DNA of 64,000 nt, from positions 289,237-353,236 of the forward strand of contig NZ_LT855386.1 in NCBI RefSeq assembly GCF_900184735.1, given 5' to 3'. Position numbers and translations under genes: made by a program. A model generated the notes under the pieces. The model was not told the origin of the DNA and did not search any database. It saw nothing but the letters and a program-made list of their open reading frames with translations. Every line of letters starts with the position of its first letter. Position 1 is the stretch's first letter. Positions 56,809 through 64,000 of the stretch are shown one piece after another. The stretch is from Paucisalibacillus globulus. Lineage in GTDB: Bacteria; Bacillota; Bacilli; Bacillales; Amphibacillaceae.

Positions 56809-58329
56809 ATGTTGAAGAGATCACTTAGAAAAACTCATAAGAAGACCATTTCAAATGAAAAGTCCTCCAGTAAGGATATAAAGCTCAAAGAATCTGATAT
56901 TCCATCTAATTTCGAGGAGACAATCGATACATTTAAATCCATTTATTCCTACCCCGACAATCAGGATGTAGTATTACGACCCATCGATATATCTGGAATA
57001 AATAAAAAATCAACTATCCTCTTTATAAATACTATAACTGACTCAAAAGCAATTGAAGATTATGTCATTAGTCCTTTACTTAACAATAATGATTCTTCCA
57101 AAAAAGTGGAAGATATTATTACGATTCAATCCATTAAGACAAAGAGTAAAGTTGGGGATATTATTACCAAGATTAATCAAGGAAATGCTGCCCTATTTGT
57201 AGAGGGTGAGGACCATGCATACTTACTTGGAGCGTCTAATTTTGAAAGTAGAGCAGTAGAAAAAGCACAAAATGAGAATGTTGTTAAAGGCCCGAAAGAA
57301 GGTTTTAATGAAAAGGCAACAACCAATATTTCATTGATTAGGAAAAGGGTAAAGAGTGAGAACTTAGTTGTTGAATCACACATTATCTCCAAACGATCGA
57401 AGAATGATTTATTCCTTTTATATGAGAAAGATCTAGTGAGTGACAAATTATTGCAGAACGTAAAGAACAGGGTCAATTCCCTTGATGTTGATGCTATCCA
57501 GAATCTAAGTCTACTAGAGCAATATATTGAGGAAAGGAAATATTCAATTTTCCCCACAATATTATATACAGAGCGACCGGATCGTGCTGCTTCGTTTATA
57601 GAAGATGGATATATCGTATTACTAATGGATAATTCACCCGATGCACTAGTGCTCCCTGCAACATTTTGGTCATTCTATCATACATCCGAAGAACATTATT
57701 TACGTTTTCCGTACGGGAATTTCACAAGGTTACTACGAATACTAGCTTTATTCATTACGTTATTCACCTCATCTCTATATGTAGCTGTGGTAACCTATCA
57801 TTCGGAAATGGTACCGCCTGATTTATTATTAGCAATTGCTGCTACTAGAGAAAAGTTGCCATTTCCTGCTGCTGTTGAAGTATTTATTATGGAGTTTGCC
57901 TTCGAATTGATTAGAGAAGCAGGATTGCGTGTCCCAAGTCCTATTGGCCCAACTATTGGTATCGTTGGGGCACTTATTTTAGGACAAGCAGCAGTTCAAG
58001 CAAATATTGTTAGTCCAATTGTAGTCATAATTGTAGCCTTAGGTGGTCTGAGCTCCTTTGCAATTGGTGATATTAGTATGAATTTCACCATCCGGATTAG
58101 TAGGTTTTTACTATTACTTTCTGCTAGTTTTATGGGTCTATATGGAATTACAGCATTATTTACCATGGGAATATTTTATATGGTTTCCATTAAGTCCTTT
58201 GGCGTACCATATCTATCTCCATTAACACCAAGCTATGCGTCATCTGGGGATAAAATTTTTAGAAAGGTATTACAGAAAGAAATCCTAAGACCTGGCTACC
58301 TAAAACCTAAAGATTTGAAAAAACGATAA
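56809..58329 (+). CDS. Spore germinant receptor A subunit (GerA/GerKA family)
   Basis: Membrane protein of 506 aa of the GerA family. Hydrophilic N-terminal domain (about residues 1-290) with DVVLRPIDISGINKKSTILF, then TM helices from about residue 300; typical are VDAIQNLSLLEQYIEERKYS, FPTILYTERPDRAASFIEDG, PYGNFTRLLR and AFELIREAGLRVPSPIGPTI. Part of a nutrient receptor in the spore inner membrane. ATG 56809 lies 12 bases after GGAG; upstream TTG codons are possible. Confidence 0.94.
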   Translation: MLKRSLRKTHKKTISNEKSSSKDIKLKESDIPSNFEETIDTFKSIYSYPDNQDVVLRPIDISGINKKSTILFINTITDSKAIEDYVISPLLNNNDSSKKVEDIITIQSIKTKSKVGDIITKINQGNAALFVEGEDHAYLLGASNFESRAVEKAQNENVVKGPKEGFNEKATTNISLIRKRVKSENLVVESHIISKRSKNDLFLLYEKDLVSDKLLQNVKNRVNSLDVDAIQNLSLLEQYIEERKYSIFPTILYTERPDRAASFIEDGYIVLLMDNSPDALVLPATFWSFYHTSEEHYLRFPYGNFTRLLRILALFITLFTSSLYVAVVTYHSEMVPPDLLLAIAATREKLPFPAAVEVFIMEFAFELIREAGLRVPSPIGPTIGIVGALILGQAAVQANIVSPIVVIIVALGGLSSFAIGDISMNFTIRISRFLLLLSASFMGLYGITALFTMGIFYMVSIKSFGVPYLSPLTPSYASSGDKIFRKVLQKEILRPGYLKPKDLKKR

Positions 58330-58340
58330 GGGGGGTACAA

Positions 58341-59450
58341 ATGGAACAATCGAAACAGTTAATAGGTATAAAAGAATATATTGCTATAGTCTTACTAATG
58401 GTTGGTACAAAAGTTACGGACAACACACCCACTATATTATTTGAGTACATAAAGAACGCTGGTTGGATGGCACCAATTATTAATGGTCTGATTGCAATTT
58501 TTCCGATCTACTTATTAATTAAGGTTTTTACCATCTATAAGGGCAAAAGTTTACTCGAAGTGTCTGATCATCTATTTGGAAAATTTTTCAGTTTTATTAT
58601 ACTGTTCATAATGTTGGTTGTTGCATTTGGAGCAGTTATTGTAGATACAGCTATCTATACGGATATTATCGGAACCATGTATTTCACGAAAACCCCTACT
58701 ATCATCGTCTACGGAATTTTAATGCTTGTATGTGCTTATGGAGCCACAAGAGGTTTTGAACAAATCGGCTCCGTTGCTTGGACAGTATTTCCCTACCTCC
58801 AGGTATCTTTATTTTTCGCGTTAATCTTAACTATTGGACAGGGAAATACTGCATTTATATTCCCGATTTTGGGTGATGGAGCATGGGAAGTAGTAAAAGA
58901 AAGTTCACTAAGACTTTCATTATATGCTGACTTCCTATATCTATTTCTATTTTATCCATATATTAAAAGTGAAATAGTCTTTAAAAAAGGGACATGGTTA
59001 GCACTGGTTTTCATAATAATGAACCTAAGTATTGTGATGGTTTGCTATATATTTTTATTTGATTATAAAACTATTATGCAGTTAAATTATCCGTATCATG
59101 AATTAATACGGACCATTTCACTTGGCTTTATCATAAATATGGAGGCATTTTTTTTACCATTTTGGCTTATTGCAACCTTTGTGAGGTTTAGTATCTATTT
59201 GTATATCAACGCCATTCTATTTGGGCATTTATTCAAAATAAAACACTTTGAATACCTGATTCCTTCATTAGCTACATTAATTGTCTTTTTAGGTATGATA
59301 CCGGAAAATCCTACCTTTATTATTTTTGACATAAAAGAAAAGTTACTATTAATGACATCCCCTCTCTTTTTTCTCTTACCATTATTAATGTGGTTGGTTG
59401 CAATGTTTAAAGGAGAATTTAAAAATGCTAATAAAAGAAATATTAGGTAA
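58341..59450 (+). CDS. Germinant receptor B subunit (GerB/GerKB family)
   Basis: APC-type permease-like protein of 369 aa with ten TM helices; GerB marks are IGIKEYIAIVLLMVGTKVTD at the start and VFTIYKGKSLLEVSDHLFG. The B subunit of the receptor binds amino acids or other nutrients. GGGGGGT precedes the ATG. It overlaps gerC by 26 bases. Confidence 0.94.
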   Translation: MEQSKQLIGIKEYIAIVLLMVGTKVTDNTPTILFEYIKNAGWMAPIINGLIAIFPIYLLIKVFTIYKGKSLLEVSDHLFGKFFSFIILFIMLVVAFGAVIVDTAIYTDIIGTMYFTKTPTIIVYGILMLVCAYGATRGFEQIGSVAWTVFPYLQVSLFFALILTIGQGNTAFIFPILGDGAWEVVKESSLRLSLYADFLYLFLFYPYIKSEIVFKKGTWLALVFIIMNLSIVMVCYIFLFDYKTIMQLNYPYHELIRTISLGFIINMEAFFLPFWLIATFVRFSIYLYINAILFGHLFKIKHFEYLIPSLATLIVFLGMIPENPTFIIFDIKEKLLLMTSPLFFLLPLLMWLVAMFKGEFKNANKRNIR

Positions 59451-60684
59451 GTTTATCTTGGTTTTATTCCTTTTACTATTTCTAAGTGGATGCTGGGATC
59501 AAAAAGAAGTAGAAGAGCTTGCCTTTGTAATTGCAATTGGAATTGACAAAGTAGAGGATAAAGAGAACAAAGTTAGAATCACATATTTGATTTCAAACCC
59601 AGAGGCAGGTTCCTCTGCACAAAGTGGTGGCTCACAGGAACCCCCAAGAGAGATAATATCCTTTGTAGCGGATGACTTCATATCCTCTAGAAATATGGCA
59701 AATTCAGTTATTGCGAAACAGATTACATATGATTTGTTACGAATGCTTATCGTTTCGGAGGATTTTGCTAGAGACGAGAATTTCATTAGATGGATTTATG
59801 ATGCAACTAAATCGATGGAAATAGAAAGAGACATCAAATTATTAGTTACAAAAGAAGAATCTGCCACATTCTTTCAAAATAATAAGCCATTATTGGAAAC
59901 AAGACCACATGAATACTTTGAAAAAATACTAGCTACTGGGAATGAGATGGGTACTATCCCCGAATCCCAATTATATCAATTTTTCCGAATTACGGAAGCG
60001 GATGCTGATTTATTTTTAGGGATATATGGTACAACGTTGAAAGACGAAAATATCCAGACAAGTGATGACCCTCAACAAATAACTGCTGGGGAGTTTGACT
60101 TTCAAGGAGAATCCAATCTAACCCAATTTTTAGGTTCAGCCGTATTTAAGGAAGCTATGATGATTGATTCATTAACAATCGAAGAAACTAGAATGGCTAT
60201 ATTATTAAACCCTTCTTTAAAACCAGGATTTTTTTTAGGAACAATCCCAGATCCATTTGATGAGAAGTATCGAATCGCCTTTCGTATGGAAAATGCTAGT
60301 CCGTTAAAATTCGACCTGAAACTAACTGGCGGAACCCCTAGTATCCATGTTACTGTTCCATTATTATTGGAAGTGTTGTCCAATCACAGTATGACTGGCT
60401 ATCAAAAAGACGAAGAGAAAAGAAATAAGCTTGAACAATCAATAGAAGACAATCTTAACAAAGAATTTAATGACTTTGTTAAAAAAACACAAGAAGAATA
60501 CAAGTCAGAGCCATTTGGCTGGTCTTTATTAGCAAGAAAGAAATTTAGTACTATTTCAGATTGGGAGAATTTTGATTGGATGGAAACATATTCAGATATG
60601 AAAATAGATGTAGATGTTCAAGTTAAACTTGGAAAATTTGGGAGACAGAGTGACTTACCCAGAATAGAGGAGATTAGAGATTGA
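59425..60684 (+). CDS. Germinant receptor C subunit (GerC/GerKC family lipoprotein)
   Basis: Lipoprotein of 419 aa anchored at the outer face of the spore inner membrane. Signal with lipobox FLSGC, followed directly by WDQKEVEELAFVIAIGID, the GerC hallmark. C-terminal domain (SIHVTVPLLLEV ... SDWENFDWMETYSDM). ATG 59425 lies behind AAAGGAG within the end of gerB. Confidence 0.94.
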   Translation: MLIKEILGKFILVLFLLLFLSGCWDQKEVEELAFVIAIGIDKVEDKENKVRITYLISNPEAGSSAQSGGSQEPPREIISFVADDFISSRNMANSVIAKQITYDLLRMLIVSEDFARDENFIRWIYDATKSMEIERDIKLLVTKEESATFFQNNKPLLETRPHEYFEKILATGNEMGTIPESQLYQFFRITEADADLFLGIYGTTLKDENIQTSDDPQQITAGEFDFQGESNLTQFLGSAVFKEAMMIDSLTIEETRMAILLNPSLKPGFFLGTIPDPFDEKYRIAFRMENASPLKFDLKLTGGTPSIHVTVPLLLEVLSNHSMTGYQKDEEKRNKLEQSIEDNLNKEFNDFVKKTQEEYKSEPFGWSLLARKKFSTISDWENFDWMETYSDMKIDVDVQVKLGKFGRQSDLPRIEEIRD

Positions 60685-60839
60685 GAATTTTTATTTGGTT
60701 AATAATACTAATTATGTTCTTTTACACACTAGGTTTTTCCATTACACTTTGGAAAGGAAAAACCAAGGTAGGCTCCATATTTGTACTTTGCTTAGCCTTA
60801 GCTATCGTTATCTCTCCCTTTTTTTCAGTACTAAAATGA
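60681..60839 (+). CDS. Small two-helix D-type subunit of the germinant receptor
   Basis: A 52-residue frame starting TTG 60681 and overlapping the gerC stop by 4 bases, behind GAGGAG. Sequence MRIFIWLIILIMFFYTLGFS, then SITLWKGKTKVG and a second helix SIFVLCLALAIVISPFFSVL. Small two-TM 'D' proteins are encoded by or near several ger operons of Bacillus and modulate receptor function. Length, topology and coupling fit. Confidence 0.75.
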   Translation: MRIFIWLIILIMFFYTLGFSITLWKGKTKVGSIFVLCLALAIVISPFFSVLK

Positions 60840-60871
60840 ACTGGCTTACATTATTCATGATAAGCCAGTTC
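60838..60871. terminator. Hairpin between the ger operon and gdh
   Basis: 11-bp stem GAACTGGCTTA / TAAGCCAGTTC with a 12-base loop. T-tracts are weak on both sides. It separates convergent transcripts. Confidence 0.65.
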
Positions 60872-60881
60872 ATCCAATTTA

Positions 60882-62261
60882 TTAGTATAACTTTCCTTGT
60901 CGATATAAAATTGTCGATAACTTCATAACTGCATGGATATAACAGTTTTGTCTTAATGAGAATGGATCACCAAAGAACTGTGGAAATACGGAATCAAAGG
61001 TCTTTTTCATTTTATCATATAATTTTTCAAATACTTGTTCCTCACTATAGAATTGTGTTTCTCTTCCTTGAAGCCACTCTAAATAAGAAACGATCACCCC
61101 TCCAGCATTTGCTAAAATATCGGGGATGATAATAACTCCTTTATCACTTAAGTAATCATCCGCTTCTGTAGTTACAGGTGCATTGGCTCCTTCTACAATT
61201 ATCTTAGCTTTAGTATTTTTCATATTTTCAATATGAATTTGGTTCTCCAACGCTGCCAAAAATAATACATCCACATCTAGCCCAAGAATCTCCTCACGCT
61301 CTAGAATGTTAGCCTTAATATCTGCTCCACTTAGTTGATCCTCATTTATTGGAAGATCGCCTTTATTTAATGATACATATTTAACTAATGAGGGGACATC
61401 TAAGCCATCAGAATTATATAATGTTACATTGCGATCACTAACAGCAACAACTTTATTATTTAGGTGATTACATTGATAGGCTGATAGTGCTGCAACAGAT
61501 CCTACATTTCCAAAACCTTGAATTGCAAGTTTGAGGGGTTTATCCCTTAATGATAAAGCAGTACGCGCAAAAATATTATCCCGTTCTGATAACCAACTTT
61601 TTTTATCTTGAACAAAATCATGTAATAAATATCGAAATGTGAAGTAGACACCTTTGCCGGTTGCTTCCCTTCTTCCTAGTGAGCCCCCATTAATCACACT
61701 TTTTCCAGTAAAACTCCCAAGGTAAGATTCACCAGGACGAATACTTTTATATTCTGCCATCATCCAGTCCATTTCACGTTCACCTGTTCCAACATCAGGT
61801 GCTGGGATGTCTTTATCCGGTCCAAGAATATCGCTAAAATATTGAACATATTTCTTACAAATCACATAAAGGTCCCGTTCACTAAATTCACGTGGATTAA
61901 TTACAACTCCCCCTTTACCACCACCAAATGGGACTTCATGCAATGCATTTTTAAGTGTCATTAGTGAGGCAAGATTAACAACCTCATCCTCTTTAACAGT
62001 CTCGTGGAAACGGATACCCCCTTTATAAGGACCAAGAACATTATTGTGTTGAACACGAAAGGATGGAATTCGTACAACTTGCCCATTCTCTAATGCAATT
62101 CTTAGATAGGACTTATTAACATGATCTGGTGTAGAAAGGATAGAAAGTAAGGAATTAAATGCCTTCTTTCTATCCTCCCCAGTTAATTCTGTTAAAAAAG
62201 TTCGGTCATCTACTAATGCTTTTAAGGAATCCCTTACAATATCAACCGTTTGATTTGCCAC
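60882..62261 (-). CDS. gdhA: Glu/Leu/Phe/Val dehydrogenase, probably glutamate dehydrogenase
   Basis: NAD(P)-dependent amino acid dehydrogenase of 459 aa. Substrate lysine region GPYKGGIRFHETVKEDEVV, catalytic FGGGKGGVVINP, APDVGTGEREMDWM, and nucleotide-binding LAIQGFGNVGSVAAL; EGANAPVTTEADDYL at the back. Longer than RocG/GudB of B. subtilis (about 424 aa), with an extra stretch around residues 200-245. Starts with GTG behind GGAGGTAA. Downstream of a permease gene on the same strand, so a catabolic role for glutamate or a related amino acid is possible. Confidence 0.9.
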   Translation of the reverse strand: MANQTVDIVRDSLKALVDDRTFLTELTGEDRKKAFNSLLSILSTPDHVNKSYLRIALENGQVVRIPSFRVQHNNVLGPYKGGIRFHETVKEDEVVNLASLMTLKNALHEVPFGGGKGGVVINPREFSERDLYVICKKYVQYFSDILGPDKDIPAPDVGTGEREMDWMMAEYKSIRPGESYLGSFTGKSVINGGSLGRREATGKGVYFTFRYLLHDFVQDKKSWLSERDNIFARTALSLRDKPLKLAIQGFGNVGSVAALSAYQCNHLNNKVVAVSDRNVTLYNSDGLDVPSLVKYVSLNKGDLPINEDQLSGADIKANILEREEILGLDVDVLFLAALENQIHIENMKNTKAKIIVEGANAPVTTEADDYLSDKGVIIIPDILANAGGVIVSYLEWLQGRETQFYSEEQVFEKLYDKMKKTFDSVFPQFFGDPFSLRQNCYIHAVMKLSTILYRQGKLY

Positions 62262-62341
62262 AATATTACCTCCAACTATTTATTACTTCTAGTTTGATTG
62301 TAACAAAAGGAAACTTAGATACCAATTATAATTGTCTAAAT

Positions 62342-63757
62342 TTACAGAATAAAAACTCCGAATAGTGTCATGACAAACAAACCAATGATTACTGGTAAGA
62401 AGTTTTTACGAACGAGTTCCATTACGGATACACCACAAAACCCAGCTATCGCAATAAGCGAAGACCATGCCACTATGGTTCCCCCACCAGTCCAAATAGC
62501 ACCCATTTGGCCAATAGCAGCTAGTGTAGCAGTGTCCATACCTTGTGTTTCAAGTGAAGCGGCAAGTGCCCCTGTTAACGGTAACCCAGAGAATCCTGAA
62601 CCATCTAGTCCTGTAATAATACCGATAATTAACACACTAAACGCAGCAAGTATCGCACTTTGTGGTAAAAACTCTTGGGTAGCTTCTACTAAACCAAATA
62701 GTAAAGACGGCCCCTCTTCCACTCCCATAATATTTCCTGCAAAATCACCACTTCCTAAAAAGAAGAACCCTGCAATAGGTATAACGGGTCCCATCGCTTT
62801 GAATGCAAAAACAAATCCATCTGTAATATGATTCGATATATAATCGAGGGCATGGTGCTTACCAAAAGCAACCGTTGAAAGAAGTAACAAAATAACTGCT
62901 ACTCCACCAACAAATGCAGCCCCATCTCCGCCAACTAAGCCACCACTACCTGTAAATAGCTTATTGTACATCATGTAAACTACAACAACTAATAAGGAAA
63001 GTGGTACAAAAATAGCAAAAACTTTACTCCATCTTGGCAAATTATTAGTTTTTACTTCGTTGGTCGTGTTTTCTGCAGCATTTAATGTGTTTAATTCAGT
63101 TTCATTTCGTGGATCATCCTTAGTACGAATACCCTTACGATACATAAAGTATGCTAATAATATGGCAATACCACCGGCTATAACTGATAGAATTAATGAT
63201 TTGTCAGCAACAGTACCTGCATCAATTCCAGCAGAGGTTGCCGATAAGCTAGGTGCTACCTGTACAATGTAGTCAGATGACAACGCCATACCTTGCCCAG
63301 CAAGAGCAATTGCAACAGCGGCTGTCATTGCTGGTAACCCAGCCCTTACTGCAGCTGGAACTAATAGCGCACATATTAACGGTACTGCAGGAGTTGGCCA
63401 GAAGAACAATGAAATAACATACGTGACACCTACTAATACAAAAAAGGATATATGGCCGTTTATCATGATTTTCTGAATCGGTTGAATCATTCTCACATCT
63501 GCCCCTAAATCCTTTAATGAATTTAGCAAAGCTAACATGAATGTAATAATCAAAAATATACTAAATAATTCTTGTGCAGCAATTAAATTAGCATTAAATA
63601 TAGCGGTAAAACCATCTACAATACTTCCCTTATACACCCACGCAATAATAAATGTTCCTAATAAAGTCGGAAGAACGACACCTTTTCGGAATATCATGGT
63701 TACAATGATAGCTAGCGTAAAAATACCATAAAGCCAATGGGCTAAAGTAAGCTCCAT
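62342..63757 (-). CDS. Ion-transporter superfamily permease, substrate unknown
   Basis: Polytopic membrane protein of 471 aa with 11-12 predicted helices. Two similar halves, with signatures such as FFWPTPAVPLICALLVPAAV and GIITGLDGSGFSGLPLTGAL, recall DcuC/GntP/citrate-type carriers of the ion transporter superfamily. I cannot name the substrate; organic acid or amino acid are most likely given the gdh gene 80 bases downstream. GAGAGGAAG precedes the ATG. Confidence 0.78.
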   Translation of the reverse strand: MELTLAHWLYGIFTLAIIVTMIFRKGVVLPTLLGTFIIAWVYKGSIVDGFTAIFNANLIAAQELFSIFLIITFMLALLNSLKDLGADVRMIQPIQKIMINGHISFFVLVGVTYVISLFFWPTPAVPLICALLVPAAVRAGLPAMTAAVAIALAGQGMALSSDYIVQVAPSLSATSAGIDAGTVADKSLILSVIAGGIAILLAYFMYRKGIRTKDDPRNETELNTLNAAENTTNEVKTNNLPRWSKVFAIFVPLSLLVVVVYMMYNKLFTGSGGLVGGDGAAFVGGVAVILLLLSTVAFGKHHALDYISNHITDGFVFAFKAMGPVIPIAGFFFLGSGDFAGNIMGVEEGPSLLFGLVEATQEFLPQSAILAAFSVLIIGIITGLDGSGFSGLPLTGALAASLETQGMDTATLAAIGQMGAIWTGGGTIVAWSSLIAIAGFCGVSVMELVRKNFLPVIIGLFVMTLFGVFIL

Positions 63758-63870
63758 TTACATCTTCCTCTCTTTCCGTTGTGCTATAGCCTATGCGGAG
63801 CTCATCACTACGGTGAAAGGGTAATTCAAAAAAATGGAAGTATATTTGTTCAACTCACATCCATTATAAA

Positions 63871-63948
63871 AGGGGCTGGGACAAAACCCCAGTAAATTAA
63901 TATAAGCATGGTCCTTACCAACGTTTTAATGGTAAGGACCATGCTTAT
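63871..63948. repeat. GGCTGGGACAAAA half-site with a perfect 19-bp hairpin
   Basis: GGCTGGGACAAAA at 63874-63886 repeats the end sequence of the copy C element (51685). After it, bases 63902-63920 and 63930-63948 form a perfect inverted repeat (ATAAGCATGGTCC...) with a 9-base loop, then TATTTTT. It may be a terminator or a short element of the same end type; no second end lies before the window stops. Confidence 0.6.
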
Positions 63949-64000
63949 TATTTTTCGCACGCAATTTTCTGATATTAAAGTAAACAAAAAGGACACCATC

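Noticed and set aside
60695..60928. Open frame of 77 codons after gerC
   Set aside because: It overlaps, in another frame, the better two-helix frame coupled to gerC and runs into the convergent gdh gene.

Overview
The window is a low-GC Bacillaceae chromosome segment. Gene content and local order match the Bacillus subtilis ctaA-pycA-ylaN / yktABC-pdhABCD-rnjA / ykuLQRS-ykuEF-ykyB-patA neighbourhoods, rearranged relative to B. subtilis. Spore genes (spoVA, ger, Spo0E-like, YhcN/YlaJ lipoproteins) show a spore former. A CzcD/CzrA system, a BCCT osmolyte transporter gene and Ktr potassium channels, together with the intergenic repeats, suggest an Oceanobacillus/Virgibacillus-type genus. That placement is inference; no rRNA gene is present to confirm it.

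Layout. 0-11 kb: pyruvate carboxylase, FtsW, YlaN, several small yla/ykt conserved genes and an inositol monophosphatase. 11-15 kb: a nitronate monooxygenase-like enzyme, a tiny SR1P gene (too short for ordinary gene callers), a polysaccharide deacetylase lipoprotein and a BCCT transporter gene with a +1 frameshift in a 7-G run. 14.6-24 kb: the pyruvate dehydrogenase operon pdhABCD, YkyA, peptide deformylase, RNA polymerase epsilon subunit with RNase J1, and KtrC. 24-40 kb: a two-gene ABC exporter, dapH-dapL-ykuS, the c-di-AMP receptor-like CbpB, a czrA-czcD metal efflux operon with a palindromic operator on its promoter, FadH, a Tat-dependent phosphoesterase, a Sco1-like protein, YkyB, and a DMT transporter with PatA. 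39.5-51 kb: a Spo0E-like peptide, signal peptidase I, a zinc-ribbon membrane protein paired with a membrane-anchored trypsin-like protease, a PAS-GGDEF-EAL protein, KtrD and the glycolate oxidase operon cdaR-glcD-glcF. 53-60.8 kb: a seven-gene spoVA operon of the mobile 'spoVA2mob' type (DUF1657, YhcN-like, SpoVAC, SpoVAD, SpoVAE, DUF1657, DUF421), directly followed by a gerA-gerB-gerC germinant receptor operon with a small two-helix fourth gene. 60.9-63.8 kb: a glutamate dehydrogenase and a 12-TM-type permease.

Functional links. dapH, dapL and patA together supply the acetylase branch of diaminopimelate/lysine synthesis. PycA, CbpB, KtrC and KtrD belong to families known to be connected to c-di-AMP signalling. 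The spoVA2mob-like and ger operons probably act together in spore heat resistance and germination.

The least explained elements are GC-rich, imperfectly palindromic intergenic repeats at about 7.9-8.1, 35.66-36.27 and 51.68-52.03 kb. One has a nested insertion, one has an exact 106-bp tandem duplication, and the latter two are bounded by terminal inverted repeats. No transposase, CRISPR array, tRNA or rRNA was seen.
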